Position numbers and translations under genes: made by a program
The notes under the pieces: generated by a model
What the model saw: only the letters and a program-made list of their open reading frames with translations
Told to the model about the DNA's origin: nothing
The model's database searches: none
In this document: positions 35,306 to 47,877 of the stretch, piece after piece
Numbering within the stretch: the stretch's first letter is position 1
How the letters are laid out: each line of letters starts with the position of its first letter
Source: Ectopseudomonas composti
GTDB taxonomy: Bacteria > Pseudomonadota > Gammaproteobacteria > Pseudomonadales > Pseudomonadaceae
Length of the DNA stretch: 64,000 nucleotides
Direction of reading: 5' to 3'
Assembly (NCBI RefSeq): GCF_001567565.1
Contig: NZ_LSSW01000022.1
Location: 186,001-250,000, forward strand

Positions 35306-37078
35306 ATGGCTAGCATCCGTACTCTTTCCTATGACGCCATCATCGTAGGTGGCGGCGGCGCCGGCATGCGTGCTGCGCTGCAACTCGCCCAGGGCGGCCA
35401 CAAGACCGCCGTGGTCACCAAGGTGTTCCCGACTCGTTCGCACACCGTTTCCGCTCAGGGTGGCATCACCTGCGCCATCGCTTCGGCCGACCCGAACGAT
35501 GATTGGCGCTGGCACATGTACGATACCGTCAAGGGTTCCGACTATATCGGTGACCAGGACGCTATCGAATACATGTGCTCCGTCGGCCCGGAGGCCGTGT
35601 TCGAGCTCGAGCACATGGGTCTGCCGTTCTCCCGCACCGAGCAGGGCCGCATCTATCAGCGTCCGTTCGGTGGCCAGTCCAAGGGTCCGGACAATCCGAC
35701 CCAGGCAGCCCGTACCTGCGCCGCAGCCGACCGTACCGGTCATGCGCTGCTGCACACCCTGTATCAGGCCAACCTGAAAGCCGGCACCTCGTTCCTCAAC
35801 GAGTGGTATGCCGTTGACCTGGTGAAGAACCAGGACGGCGCCATCGTCGGCATCATCGCCATCTGCATCGAGACTGGCGAAACCGTCTACATCCGTTCCA
35901 AGGCCGTGGTTCTGGCCACTGGCGGTGCTGGCCGTATCTACGCCTCCACCACCAACGCCCTGATCAACACCGGTGACGGCGTGGGCATGGCCCTGCGTGC
36001 CGGCGTGCCGGTGCAGGACATCGAGATGTGGCAGTTCCACCCGACCGGTATCGCCGGCGCTGGTGTACTGGTCACCGAAGGCTGCCGTGGTGAGGGTGGT
36101 TACCTGATCAACGCCCATGGCGAGCGCTTCATGGAGCGTTACGCACCGAACGCCAAAGACCTGGCAGGTCGCGATGTGGTTGCCCGCTCCATGGTCAAGG
36201 AAGTGATCGCCGGTAACGGCTGTGGCCCGAACAAGGATCACGTGCTGCTGAAGCTCGATCACCTCGGCGAAGAAGTGCTGCACAGCCGTCTGCCGGGTAT
36301 CTGCGAGCTGTCCAAGACCTTCGCTCACGTCGATCCGGTCGTCGCTCCGGTTCCGGTCATCCCGACCTGCCACTACATGATGGGCGGCGTTGCCACCAAC
36401 ATTCATGGTCAGGCCATCACTCAGGATGCCAACGGCAACGACACCATCATCGAAGGCCTGTTCGCCGTAGGTGAAGTGGCGTGCGTATCGGTACACGGTG
36501 CCAACCGTCTGGGCGGCAACTCGCTGCTCGACCTGGTGGTGTTCGGTCGTGCCGCTGGCCTGCACCTGGAAAAAGCGCTGAAAGAAGGCGTGGAAGTCCG
36601 TGGCGCCAGCGAAACCGACATCGAGCAGTCGCTGTCGCGTCTGGCTGGCGTCAACGAGCGCAGCACCGGTGAAGACGTCGCGCCGCTGCGTAAAGAGCTG
36701 CAACAGTGCATGCAGAACTACTTCGGTGTATTCCGTACTGGCGAATACATGCAGAAGGGCATCCAACAACTGGCCGACCTGCGTGAGCGCATCGCGAAAG
36801 TCAAAATCGCGGACAAGAGCCAGGCGTTCAACACTGCGCGTATCGAAGCGCTGGAACTGCAAAACCTGCTCGAAGTCGCTGAAGCGACCGCGGTCGCAGC
36901 CGAGGTTCGTAAAGAATCCCGTGGCGCCCACGCTCGTGAAGACTTCGAAGAGCGTGATGACCAAAACTGGCTGTGCCACTCCCTGTACTTCCCAGGCGAG
37001 AAGCGCGTGGCCAAGCGTGCGGTCAACTTCGCGCCGAAGACCGTTCCGGCATTTGAACCCAAGGTTCGGACTTATTAA
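35306..37078 (+). CDS. sdhA: Succinate dehydrogenase flavoprotein subunit
   Basis: A 590-residue catalytic subunit on the cytoplasmic face that oxidises succinate to fumarate. The FAD dinucleotide motif is [17 protein letters not shown]. His46 in [12 protein letters not shown] is the covalent FAD attachment residue. Active-site segments include [21 protein letters not shown], the Arg in [10 protein letters not shown] and the C-terminal [10 protein letters not shown]. Length is usual. Confidence 0.98.
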   Translation: MASIRTLSYDAIIVGGGGAGMRAALQLAQGGHKTAVVTKVFPTRSHTVSAQGGITCAIASADPNDDWRWHMYDTVKGSDYIGDQDAIEYMCSVGPEAVFELEHMGLPFSRTEQGRIYQRPFGGQSKGPDNPTQAARTCAAADRTGHALLHTLYQANLKAGTSFLNEWYAVDLVKNQDGAIVGIIAICIETGETVYIRSKAVVLATGGAGRIYASTTNALINTGDGVGMALRAGVPVQDIEMWQFHPTGIAGAGVLVTEGCRGEGGYLINAHGERFMERYAPNAKDLAGRDVVARSMVKEVIAGNGCGPNKDHVLLKLDHLGEEVLHSRLPGICELSKTFAHVDPVVAPVPVIPTCHYMMGGVATNIHGQAITQDANGNDTIIEGLFAVGEVACVSVHGANRLGGNSLLDLVVFGRAAGLHLEKALKEGVEVRGASETDIEQSLSRLAGVNERSTGEDVAPLRKELQQCMQNYFGVFRTGEYMQKGIQQLADLRERIAKVKIADKSQAFNTARIEALELQNLLEVAEATAVAAEVRKESRGAHAREDFEERDDQNWLCHSLYFPGEKRVAKRAVNFAPKTVPAFEPKVRTY

Positions 37079-37089
37079 GGGTGACGGAT

Positions 37090-37797
37090 ATGTTGCAAGT
37101 CAGTGTTTATCGCTACAACCCTGAGAAGGACGCTGCGCCCTTCATGCAGGACTTCCAGGTCGACACCAGCGGCAAGGACATCATGGTCCTCGACGTGCTG
37201 GCGCTGATCAAGGAACAGGACGAAGGCTTCTCCTACCGTCGTTCCTGCCGCGAGGGCGTTTGTGGCTCCGACGGTATGAACATCAACGGCAAGAACGGCC
37301 TGGCCTGCATCACGCCGATCTCCGCTGCCGGCCTCAAGGGCGGCAAGCTGGTGATTCGTCCGCTGCCGGGTCTGCCGGTCATTCGTGACCTGGTCGTCGA
37401 CATGAGCATCTTCTACAAGCAGTACGAGAAGGTGCAGCCATTCCTGCAGAACGATACGCCGGCTCCGGCCATCGAACGTCTGCAGACGCCGCAAGAGCGC
37501 GAGAAGCTCGACGGTCTGTACGAGTGCATCCTGTGCGCTTGCTGCTCGACCAGCTGCCCGTCGTTCTGGTGGAACCCAGACAAGTTCCTCGGTCCCGCTG
37601 CGCTGCTGCAGGCCTATCGTTTCCTGGCCGACAGCCGTGACACCAAGACCGCTGAGCGTCTGGCGTCGCTGGACGATCCGTTCAGCGTGTTCCGCTGCCG
37701 CGGCATCATGAACTGCGTGAACGTGTGCCCCAAGGGTCTGAACCCGACCAAGGCCATCGGCCACGTGCGTAACATGCTGCTGCAGAGCGGTACCTGA
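37090..37797 (+). CDS. sdhB: Succinate dehydrogenase iron-sulfur subunit
   Basis: A 235-residue electron-transfer subunit. The [2Fe-2S] ligands are in SCREGVCGSDGMNINGKNG and the following CITP. The [4Fe-4S] and [3Fe-4S] clusters use CILCACCSTSCPS and CRGIMNCVNVCPKGLNP. ATG 37090 (MLQVSVYRYNPE) is the Pseudomonas start; the GTG at 37081 is in frame but less likely because GGGTGA is then well placed for 37090. Confidence 0.97.
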   Translation: MLQVSVYRYNPEKDAAPFMQDFQVDTSGKDIMVLDVLALIKEQDEGFSYRRSCREGVCGSDGMNINGKNGLACITPISAAGLKGGKLVIRPLPGLPVIRDLVVDMSIFYKQYEKVQPFLQNDTPAPAIERLQTPQEREKLDGLYECILCACCSTSCPSFWWNPDKFLGPAALLQAYRFLADSRDTKTAERLASLDDPFSVFRCRGIMNCVNVCPKGLNPTKAIGHVRNMLLQSGT

Positions 37798-37825
37798 TTC
37801 GCAAGTTGCTACACCAGTAACACCT

Positions 37826-37874
37826 GTGGGGCCGGCTCTGGCCGGTCTCGCAGTAAAGCCAGAGCCGCAGCCCA
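37826..37874 (+). repeat. REP-like long hairpin between sdhB and sucA
   Basis: GTGGGGCCGGCTCTGGC and GCCAGAGCCGCAGCCCAC pair over about 16 bases with one mismatch or bulge around a 15-base loop. It lies in the 249-base spacer. No T-run follows, so read-through into sucA is expected. Confidence 0.6.
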
Positions 37875-38046
37875 CAAAGCCGCGGCTCATACTCGAAAAA
37901 TATGACGACCAGCAGGGGCATCCGGGCTGGTACCCGGACTATCTGCGGGAACCCAAGTGGCTTTATCCGAGTCGCAGCATCATGACTTTGATCAGGACCA
38001 TGCGGTATTCGCGCCGGTGGTGTCCCCTTACCGAGGGTGACCAAGC

Positions 38047-40878
38047 ATGCAAGAAAGCGTGATGCAGCGCATGTGGGACAGTGCCCACCTATCCGGTGGC
38101 AACGCTGCCTACGTGGAAGAGCTCTACGAGCTCTACCTGCACGATCCCAACGCTGTGCCAGAAGAGTGGCGCACTTACTTCCAGAAGTTGCCGACCGACG
38201 GCAATGCTGCAACGGACGTATCGCATTCGACCATTCGCGATCATTTCGTCCTGCTCGCCAAGAATTCGCGTCGTGCCCAGCCGGTTTCCGCCGGGGCCGT
38301 CAGCAGCGAGCACGAAAAGAAGCAGGTGGAAGTGCTGCGCTTGATCCAGGCCTACCGCATGCGTGGCCATCAGGCCGCCCAGCTCGACCCGTTGGGTCTG
38401 TGGGTGCGCACTGCGCCGTCTGACCTGTCGATCAATCACTACGGCCTGACCGACGCGGATCTGGATACGACTTTCCGCACTGGCGAGCTGTATCTCGGCA
38501 AGGAAGAGGCAACGCTACGCGAAATCCGCGATGCGCTGCAGCAGACATATTGTCGCACCATCGGTGCCGAGTTCACCCATATCGTCGATTCCGGCCAACG
38601 CAACTGGTTCGCCCAGCGCCTGGAAAGCGTGCGTGGTCGCCCGCAGTTTTCCGCCGAGGTTCAGGCGCACGTGCTCGAGCGCGTGACGGCTGCCGAAGGT
38701 CTGGAAAAGTACCTGGGCACCAAGTATCCGGGTACCAAGCGTTTCGGTCTGGAAGGTGGCGAGAGCCTGATCCCGCTGCTCGACGAGATCATTCAGCGCT
38801 CCGGTTCCTACGGCACCAAGGAAATCGTCATCGGCATGGCCCACCGTGGCCGTCTCAACGTGCTGGTCAACACCTTCGGCAAGAACCCGCGCGACCTGTT
38901 CGACGAGTTCGAAGGCAAGAAGACCGAAGGCCTGAGCTCCGGTGACGTGAAGTACCACCAGGGTTTCTCCTCCAACGTCATGACTGCCGGCGGCGAAGTG
39001 CACCTGGCCCTGGCGTTCAACCCGTCGCACCTGGAAATCGTCTCTCCGGTGGTCGAGGGTTCGGTGCGTGCCCGTCAGGATCGTCGCAGCGACGCCTCTG
39101 GTGAGAAAGTACTGCCGATCTCCATCCATGGTGATGCGGCTTTCGCCGGTCAGGGCGTGGTCATGGAAACCTTCCAGATGTCGCAGACCCGCGGCTACAA
39201 GACTGGCGGCACCATCCACATCGTGATCAACAACCAGGTTGGCTTCACCATCAGCAACCCGCTGGATGCACGCTCCACCGAGTATGCGACCGACGTGGCC
39301 AAGATGATCCAGGCGCCGATCTTCCATGTGAATGGCGATGATCCGGAAGCCGTGCTGTTCGTCACCCAGCTGGCCGTCGATTACCGCATGCAGTACAAGC
39401 GCGACGTGGTCATCGATCTGGTCTGCTACCGCCGTCGTGGTCACAACGAGGCCGACGAGCCGAATGGCACCCAGCCGCTGATGTACCAGCAGATTGCCAA
39501 GCAGCGCACCACCCGTGAACTCTATGCGGACGCACTGATTGCAGCCGGCGTGCAGAGCAGCGATGACGTGCAGGCCAAGATCGACGAGTACCGTACCGCG
39601 CTGGACAACGGTCAGCACGTGGTCAAGAGCCTGGTCAAGGAGCCGAACAAGGAGCTGTTCGTCGACTGGCGTCCGTACCTGGGTCATGCCTGGACTGCGC
39701 GCCACGATACCCGTTTCGATCTCAAGACCTTGCAGGACCTGTCCTCCAAGTTGCTGGAAACTCCGGACGGTTTCCTGATTCAGCGTCAGGTTTCAAAGAT
39801 CCTCGAAGATCGCCAGAAGATGGGCGCCGGTGGCTTGCCGATCAACTGGGGCTTCGCCGAGACCATGGCCTACGCGACCCTGCTGGTCGAAGGTCACCCG
39901 ATCCGCATGACCGGTCAGGACATCGGCCGTGGCACCTTCTCGCACCGTCACGCGGTGCTGCACAACCAGAAGGACGCCTCGACCTACGTTCCGCTGAAGA
40001 ACTTGTACGACGGTCAGCCGAAGTTCGAACTGTACGATTCCTACCTGTCCGAAGAGGCCGTGCTGGCCTTCGAGTACGGCTATGCCACCACCACGCCTAA
40101 CGCGCTGGTGATCTGGGAAGCCCAGTTCGGCGACTTCGCCAACGGCGCCCAGGTGGTATTCGACCAGTTCATCTCCAGTGGCGAGACCAAGTGGGGTCGT
40201 CTCTGCGGTCTGACCGTTCTGCTGCCGCATGGCTACGAAGGGCAGGGGCCTGAGCACAGTTCGGCGCGCCTGGAGCGTTACCTGCAGCTGTGCGCCGAGC
40301 ACAACATGCAGGTCTGCGTACCGACCACCCCGGCGCAGGTCTATCACATGCTGCGTCGTCAGGTGATCCGTCCGCTGCGCAAGCCGCTGGTGGTGCTGAC
40401 GCCGAAGTCGCTGCTGCGCCACAAGCTGGCCATCTCGAGCCTGGAAGATCTGGCCGAAGGCTCCTTCCAGACCGTGATCGGCGAGATCGACTCGCTGGAC
40501 CCGAAAAAGGTCGAGCGTCTGGTCCTGTGCAGCGGCAAGGTCTACTACGACCTGCTGGAGAAGCGTCGTGCCGAGGGTCGCGAAGACATCGCCATCGTGC
40601 GTATCGAGCAGCTCTATCCGTTCCCGGAGGACGACCTGGCCGAAGTGCTGGCGCCGTACAAGAACCTCAAGCACATCGTCTGGTGTCAGGAAGAACCGAT
40701 GAACCAGGGCGCCTGGTACTGCAGTCAGCACCACATGCGTCGTGTCACCACCGCACACAAGAAGTCGCTGTTCCTGGAGTACGCCGGTCGTGATGCGTCG
40801 GCAGCGCCAGCTTGTGGTTATGCGTCGATGCACGCCGAGCAGCAGGAAAAACTGCTGCAGGACGCCTTTACTGTTTAA
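38047..40878 (+). CDS. sucA: 2-oxoglutarate dehydrogenase E1 component
   Basis: A 943-residue thiamine-diphosphate enzyme that decarboxylates 2-oxoglutarate in the 2-oxoglutarate dehydrogenase complex. The N-terminal LSGGNAAYVEELYELYLHDP is the E2-binding region. GMAHRGRLNVLVNTFGK and IHGDAAFAGQGVVMET carry ThDP/Mg ligands. GQDIGRGTFSHRHAVLH and LLPHGYEGQGPEHSSARLER belong to the pyrimidine domain, with the active-site His. Length is normal. sucB follows after a 64-base spacer holding a hairpin. Confidence 0.98.
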   Translation: MQESVMQRMWDSAHLSGGNAAYVEELYELYLHDPNAVPEEWRTYFQKLPTDGNAATDVSHSTIRDHFVLLAKNSRRAQPVSAGAVSSEHEKKQVEVLRLIQAYRMRGHQAAQLDPLGLWVRTAPSDLSINHYGLTDADLDTTFRTGELYLGKEEATLREIRDALQQTYCRTIGAEFTHIVDSGQRNWFAQRLESVRGRPQFSAEVQAHVLERVTAAEGLEKYLGTKYPGTKRFGLEGGESLIPLLDEIIQRSGSYGTKEIVIGMAHRGRLNVLVNTFGKNPRDLFDEFEGKKTEGLSSGDVKYHQGFSSNVMTAGGEVHLALAFNPSHLEIVSPVVEGSVRARQDRRSDASGEKVLPISIHGDAAFAGQGVVMETFQMSQTRGYKTGGTIHIVINNQVGFTISNPLDARSTEYATDVAKMIQAPIFHVNGDDPEAVLFVTQLAVDYRMQYKRDVVIDLVCYRRRGHNEADEPNGTQPLMYQQIAKQRTTRELYADALIAAGVQSSDDVQAKIDEYRTALDNGQHVVKSLVKEPNKELFVDWRPYLGHAWTARHDTRFDLKTLQDLSSKLLETPDGFLIQRQVSKILEDRQKMGAGGLPINWGFAETMAYATLLVEGHPIRMTGQDIGRGTFSHRHAVLHNQKDASTYVPLKNLYDGQPKFELYDSYLSEEAVLAFEYGYATTTPNALVIWEAQFGDFANGAQVVFDQFISSGETKWGRLCGLTVLLPHGYEGQGPEHSSARLERYLQLCAEHNMQVCVPTTPAQVYHMLRRQVIRPLRKPLVVLTPKSLLRHKLAISSLEDLAEGSFQTVIGEIDSLDPKKVERLVLCSGKVYYDLLEKRRAEGREDIAIVRIEQLYPFPEDDLAEVLAPYKNLKHIVWCQEEPMNQGAWYCSQHHMRRVTTAHKKSLFLEYAGRDASAAPACGYASMHAEQQEKLLQDAFTV

Positions 40879-40887
40879 CGCCTTCAT

Positions 40888-40915
40888 CCGGCAGGTGGCG
40901 AGTGCCACCTGCCGG
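40888..40915 (+). other. Perfect intercistronic hairpin between sucA and sucB
   Basis: CCGGCAGGTGGC, loop GAGT, GCCACCTGCCGG: a 12-bp stem without a following T-run, 9 bases after the sucA stop. Probably an mRNA 3'-end stabiliser or partial terminator. Confidence 0.7.
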
Positions 40916-40942
40916 TAAACCGAATTTAAGGAAACGCATACA

Positions 40943-42169
40943 ATGGCTATCGAGATCAAAGCCCCAACCTTCCCGGAATCGGTTGCCGACGGCACCGTGG
41001 CCACCTGGCACAAGAAGCCGGGCGAAGCGGTCAAGCGCGATGAGCTGATCGTCGACATCGAGACCGACAAGGTAGTGATCGAAGTGCTGGCCGAGGCCGA
41101 TGGTGTCCTGGCTGAAATCATCAAGAACGAAGGCGATACCGTTCTCTCCAACGAGCTGCTGGGCAAACTGACCGAAGGTGGCGCTGCCGCCGCTGCTCCG
41201 GCTGCCGCCCCGGCCGCTGCCGCCGCTCCGGCCCAGGCTGCTGCTCCGGCTGCTGCCGCTGGCGACGACGCCATCCTCTCGCCAGCTGCTCGCAAACTGG
41301 CTGAAGAGAACGGCATCGACCCTAACAGCATCGCCGGCACCGGCAAAGGTGGCCGTGTGACCAAGGAAGACGTGGTCGCTGCCGTCGAGGCCAAGAAGAA
41401 CGCGCCGGCTGCCGCTGCCAAGCCGGCCGCTGCTGCCGCTAGCGCTCCGGTCGTTGCCACTGGCGATCGCACCGAGAAGCGTGTGCCGATGACCCGCCTG
41501 CGTGCCAAGATCGCCGAGCGTCTGGTCGAGGCTCAGTCCTCCATGGCCATGCTGACCACCTTCAACGAAGTCGACATGACCGAAGTCATGGCTCTGCGTT
41601 CGAAGTACAAGGACCTGTTCGAGAAGTCCCACAATGGCGTGCGCCTGGGCTTCATGTCGTTCTTCGTCAAGGCTGCTACCGAGGCGCTGAAGCGCTTCCC
41701 GGCGGTCAACGCTTCCATCGACGGCAACGACATCGTTTACCACGGCTATGCCGACATCGGTGTTGCCGTGTCCAGCGACCGCGGCCTGGTGGTTCCGGTT
41801 CTGCGTAACGCCGAGCAGATGAGCCTGGCTGAAATCGAGAGCGGCATCGCTACCTTCGGCAAGAAAGCCAAAGACGGCAAGCTGTCCATCGAAGAAATGA
41901 CCGGCGGCACCTTCACCATCACCAACGGTGGTACCTTCGGTTCGATGATGTCGACCCCGATCGTCAACCCGCCGCAGGCAGCCATTCTGGGTATGCACAA
42001 CATCATCCAGCGTCCGATGGCGATCAACGGTCAGGTGGTGATCCGTCCGATGATGTACCTGGCGCTGTCTTACGACCACCGCCTGATCGATGGTAAGGAA
42101 GCCGTGACCTTCCTGGTGACCATCAAGAACTTGCTTGAAGACCCGGCTCGCCTGCTGCTGGAAATCTAA
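40943..42169 (+). CDS. sucB: Dihydrolipoyllysine-residue succinyltransferase E2 component
   Basis: A 408-residue E2 core that transfers the succinyl group to CoA. The lipoyl domain carries Lys43 in [11 protein letters not shown]. An Ala/Pro-rich flexible linker (about residues 77-105) is followed by the peripheral-subunit-binding domain ([15 protein letters not shown]). A second Ala-rich linker leads to the catalytic domain with His379 and Asp383 in [12 protein letters not shown]. The linker is low-complexity sequence and not a separate repeat element. Confidence 0.97.
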   Translation: MAIEIKAPTFPESVADGTVATWHKKPGEAVKRDELIVDIETDKVVIEVLAEADGVLAEIIKNEGDTVLSNELLGKLTEGGAAAAAPAAAPAAAAAPAQAAAPAAAAGDDAILSPAARKLAEENGIDPNSIAGTGKGGRVTKEDVVAAVEAKKNAPAAAAKPAAAAASAPVVATGDRTEKRVPMTRLRAKIAERLVEAQSSMAMLTTFNEVDMTEVMALRSKYKDLFEKSHNGVRLGFMSFFVKAATEALKRFPAVNASIDGNDIVYHGYADIGVAVSSDRGLVVPVLRNAEQMSLAEIESGIATFGKKAKDGKLSIEEMTGGTFTITNGGTFGSMMSTPIVNPPQAAILGMHNIIQRPMAINGQVVIRPMMYLALSYDHRLIDGKEAVTFLVTIKNLLEDPARLLLEI

Positions 42170-43672
<1,503 letters not shown>

Positions 43673-43681
43673 GAACCGATA

Positions 43682-43803
43682 TACGATCTGCTGCGCGTCG
43701 GCTAAACGGCGTTGAAAACGGCCTCGGAATGCTCATTTACAGATGTAAACTCCGCTTCCTCGGCCCTTTTCGCCACCGTTTATCTCTAGCTCGCCAGATC
43801 GTA
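43682..43803 (+). repeat. 122-bp fold-back (MITE-like) repeat between lpdG and sucC
   Basis: The outer arms TACGATCT (43682-43689) and AGATCGTA (43796-43803) are exact inverted repeats. Inside, GGCCTCGGAATGCTCATTTA and AACTCCGCTTCCTCGGCC oppose each other around TTTACAGATGTAAA, itself a near-palindrome. The whole element can fold on itself. I recall closely similar sequences dispersed between genes of pseudomonads. It makes no protein. The rest of the 385-base gap (43804-44057) has a weak TACAGCAA/TTGTTGTA stem and the sucC ribosome-binding site, and no clear promoter. Confidence 0.75.
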
Positions 43804-44057
43804 AACCGGTTCTAGGCGTCAGACGTGGCCGGCTCGCCCGGCTACAGCAAATTGTTGTAAACCACCGGGGTAGGCGGGGCGTCGCGTAATCGCCTCATCA
43901 CTGCGGTGGTGTTTGCAAGCAGAACCACGTCGGGAGGCCCGCGTCGAGTTCCACTCGCGGCGGAACGCCCGGCGGACTGCTTCGGCAGTCACAGGTGGCG
44001 CGGTATCACAAGTACAGCGCCGAATGCGCAATACCTAAACGAAGACGGTAGACAAGC

Positions 44058-45223
<1,166 letters not shown>

Positions 45224-45224
<1 letters not shown>

Positions 45225-46111
45225 TGAGCATCCTGATCAATAAAGACACCAAGGTCATCTGCCAGGGCTTCACTGGCTCGCAGGGCACCTTCCACAGCGA
45301 ACAAGCCATCGCCTACGGCACCAAGATGGTCGGCGGCGTGACTCCGGGCAAGGGTGGCAGCACTCACCTGGGCCTGCCGGTGTTCAACACCGTCAAGGAA
45401 GCCGTAGAAGCCACTGGCGCTGAAGCGTCGGTCATCTACGTTCCGGCTCCGTTCTGCAAGGACTCGATCCTGGAAGCGGCCAACGGCGGCATCAAGCTGA
45501 TCGTCTGCATCACCGAAGGCATTCCGACCATCGACATGCTGGAAGCCAAGGTCAAGTGCGACGAGTTGGGCGTACGCCTGATCGGCCCGAACTGCCCGGG
45601 CGTGATCACTCCCGGCGAGTGCAAGATCGGCATCATGCCGGGTCACATCCACCTGCCAGGCAAAGTCGGCATCGTGTCCCGTTCGGGCACCCTGACCTAT
45701 GAAGCCGTCAAGCAGACCACCGACGCCGGCTTCGGCCAGTCCACCTGCGTGGGCATCGGCGGCGACCCCATCCCGGGCTCCAACTTCATCGATATCCTGA
45801 AGCTGTTCCAGGAAGATCCGAAGACCGAAGCGATCGTCATGATCGGTGAGATCGGCGGTTCGGCTGAAGAAGAAGCGGCTGCCTTCATCAAGGCCAACGT
45901 CACCAAGCCTGTAGTTTCCTACATCGCTGGTGTGACCGCTCCGCCCGGCAAGCGCATGGGCCATGCTGGCGCCATCATCTCTGGCGGCAAGGGCACTGCA
46001 GACGAGAAATTCGCTGCGCTGCAGGACGCTGGTGTGAAAACCGTGCGTTCCCTGGCTGACATCGGCAAGGCCCTGGCTGAGCTGACCGGTTGGGAAGTCA
46101 AAAACGCCTAA
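45224..46111 (+). CDS. sucD: Succinyl-CoA synthetase alpha subunit
   Basis: A 295-residue CoA-binding subunit. His247 in [16 protein letters not shown] is the phosphohistidine. The CoA site [15 protein letters not shown] is near the N-terminus, and [11 protein letters not shown] and [12 protein letters not shown] are conserved. It is coupled to sucC by a one-base overlap and ends the operon. Confidence 0.98.
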
Positions 46112-46128
46112 GCGTTGATGACCCTCGC

Positions 46129-46156
46129 AAAAAGGCCACCTTCGGGTGGTCTTTTT
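46129..46156 (+). terminator. Intrinsic terminator after sucD
   Basis: AAAAAGGCCACC, loop TTCG, GGTGGTCTTTTT: a 12-bp stem with one G-U pair and a T-run. It ends the sdh-suc operon. The rest of the 348-base gap to braB (46157-46459) has no gene and no clear consensus promoter. Confidence 0.88.
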
Positions 46157-46459
46157 GTTTGTGCGGTTTCTGTACCGCAGCCGATTCGGCCCGCCCCTGG
46201 CGAAGTGCCGTGCCGCCGGGGGCGCCTGCTTCGTAAGTGTTGTTGATGCGACAGTCAGTTACGCCAGTTCGACAGCTCGCCCGGCAACTGTGCTGCTGCA
46301 GGGCGCTTTTCGTTAGTATCCGCGCCTTATTCCGTGTCCGTGGTGCCACAAGCGCCTGGCGATGCCTGCAGTGGTTCGAGCCAAACGCTCGGGCGACGTT
46401 TCCCGATCCCCAAGGAAACCCTCGCAACTCTTCGATTTCTGCTTCCGGTATTTCCCTCT

Positions 46460-47773
46460 ATGACTCGTTTGAAAGGCTCGGATCTCCTGGCCCTCGGCTT
46501 CATGACATTTGCGTTGTTCCTCGGCGCCGGCAACATCATCTTCCCCCCGAGTGCCGGTCTGGCTGCGGGTGAGAATCTGCTGCCTGCGGCCCTTGGCTTC
46601 CTGCTGACCGGTGTCGGCCTGCCACTGCTGACCGTGGTGGCCCTGGCCCGAGTGGGCGGTGGTATGGACCTGCTCACCGCGCCGCTGGGCAAGGTGGCCG
46701 GAACCATCCTGGCAGTGGCGGTGTATCTGGCCATCGGGCCGCTGTTTGCAACGCCGCGTACCGCCGTGGTGTCGTTCGAGATGGGTATCGCACCGTTCAC
46801 CGGTAATGAAGGTGCGCCGCTGCTGATCTATACCCTGGCGTATTTCGCGGCCGTGCTGTTCCTTTCCCTCAATCCGGGGCAACTGGTCGATCGTATCGGC
46901 AAGTTCATTACCCCGGTCCTGCTGACGGCGCTGCTGGTGCTGGGCGGTGCTGCTTTGTTCGCCCCGGCCGGCGAGGTTGGGGGGGTTGCCGATAACTACC
47001 GTGATGCGCCGTTGGTGCAGGGCTTTCTGCAGGGCTACCTGACCATGGATACGCTGGGAGCACTGGTCTTCGGTATCGTCATTGCCAGCGCCATTCGTGA
47101 CCGCGGCGTCAGCGACGCGGGTCTGATCACACGGTATTCGGTGATTGCCGGGGTGATCGCCGCCATTGGCCTGTCACTGGTTTACCTGGCGCTGTTCTAT
47201 CTCGGTGCCACCAGCCAGGGCATCGCTGGCGATGCGCAGAACGGCGTCCAGGTGCTGACGACCTATGTGCAGCACACCTTCGGCAATACCGGCAGCCTGC
47301 TGCTCGCAGTGGTCATCACCCTGGCGTGCCTGACGACCGCCGTGGGCCTGCTCACGGCATGCGGCGAGTTCTTCAGCAAGCTGTTGCCGGTTTCCTACCG
47401 CAGTGTGGTGATCGTCTTCGGTCTCTTCAGTCTGCTGGTGGCCAATCAGGGGCTGACCCAACTGATCAGCTTCTCCATCCCGGTGCTGGTCGGTCTGTAC
47501 CCGCTGGCTATCGTGCTGATCGCGCTGAGCCTGGCCAACCGCTTGTGGCTTTCCCAGTCGCTGGTGTTTGTACCGGTGATGGCCGTGACGCTGATCTTCG
47601 GCGTGGCCGATGGCATTGCCGCCACGCCATGGGCCGACAAGGTCCCGGCCTGGTTCGGGCAGTTGCCTCTGGCCGGCCAGAGCCTGGGCTGGCTGGTGCC
47701 GGTGGTGCTGACGCTGGCCCTGGTGACGCTGTTGGATCGCATCCTCGGGTTGCGTCAACGCGCTACTGCTTGA
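46460..47773 (+). CDS. braB: Branched-chain amino acid:cation symporter (LIVCS family)
   Basis: A 437-residue inner-membrane protein of about twelve helices that takes up Leu, Ile and Val with Na+. The N-terminus MTRLKGSDLLALGFMTFALF followed by GAGNIIFPP is the BraB/BrnQ signature, and VYLAIGPLFATPRTAVVSFE is the second conserved region. ATG 46460 agrees with BraB; the open frame upstream to 46334 is not membrane-like and has no family match. The ribosome-binding site is weak. Confidence 0.95.
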   Translation: MTRLKGSDLLALGFMTFALFLGAGNIIFPPSAGLAAGENLLPAALGFLLTGVGLPLLTVVALARVGGGMDLLTAPLGKVAGTILAVAVYLAIGPLFATPRTAVVSFEMGIAPFTGNEGAPLLIYTLAYFAAVLFLSLNPGQLVDRIGKFITPVLLTALLVLGGAALFAPAGEVGGVADNYRDAPLVQGFLQGYLTMDTLGALVFGIVIASAIRDRGVSDAGLITRYSVIAGVIAAIGLSLVYLALFYLGATSQGIAGDAQNGVQVLTTYVQHTFGNTGSLLLAVVITLACLTTAVGLLTACGEFFSKLLPVSYRSVVIVFGLFSLLVANQGLTQLISFSIPVLVGLYPLAIVLIALSLANRLWLSQSLVFVPVMAVTLIFGVADGIAATPWADKVPAWFGQLPLAGQSLGWLVPVVLTLALVTLLDRILGLRQRATA

Positions 47774-47789
47774 AACCTGCGCTAAACAA

Positions 47790-47818
47790 CAAAGGCTGCC
47801 CACAAGGCGGCCTTTTTT
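47790..47818 (+). terminator. Intrinsic terminator after braB
   Basis: CAAAGGCTGCC, loop CACAA, GGCGGCCTTTTTT: paired stem with one mismatch and a T-run, 17 bases after the stop. Confidence 0.8.
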
Positions 47819-47877
47819 GTCGAACAAGGATGTAGGTGGGCTGGCTATAATCGGCAGCAGTCTTGCAAGGAGTCAGC

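Noticed and set aside
34640..36979. 779-residue open frame on the minus strand opposite sdhC/D/A
   Set aside because: Antisense shadow of highly conserved sdhDA in a GC-rich genome. Its product is a low-complexity His/Gly/Val mixture with no domain.
37826..38062. Small plus-strand frame between sdhB and sucA (GWYPDYLREPKWLYPS part)
   Set aside because: Starts inside the REP-like hairpin with GTG, has no ribosome-binding site and runs into sucA. Judged chance.
41166..41270. Repetitive GCTGCC/GCTCCG run in sucB
   Set aside because: It encodes the Ala/Pro linker of E2 and is a normal feature of the gene, not a repeat element.
43804..44057. Small frames in the lpdG-sucC gap after the repeat
   Set aside because: Short, no ribosome-binding site and no family similarity.
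46334..46459. In-frame extension of braB upstream
   Set aside because: Arg/Ser/Pro-rich, not membrane-like, and absent from BraB; the family start is 46460.
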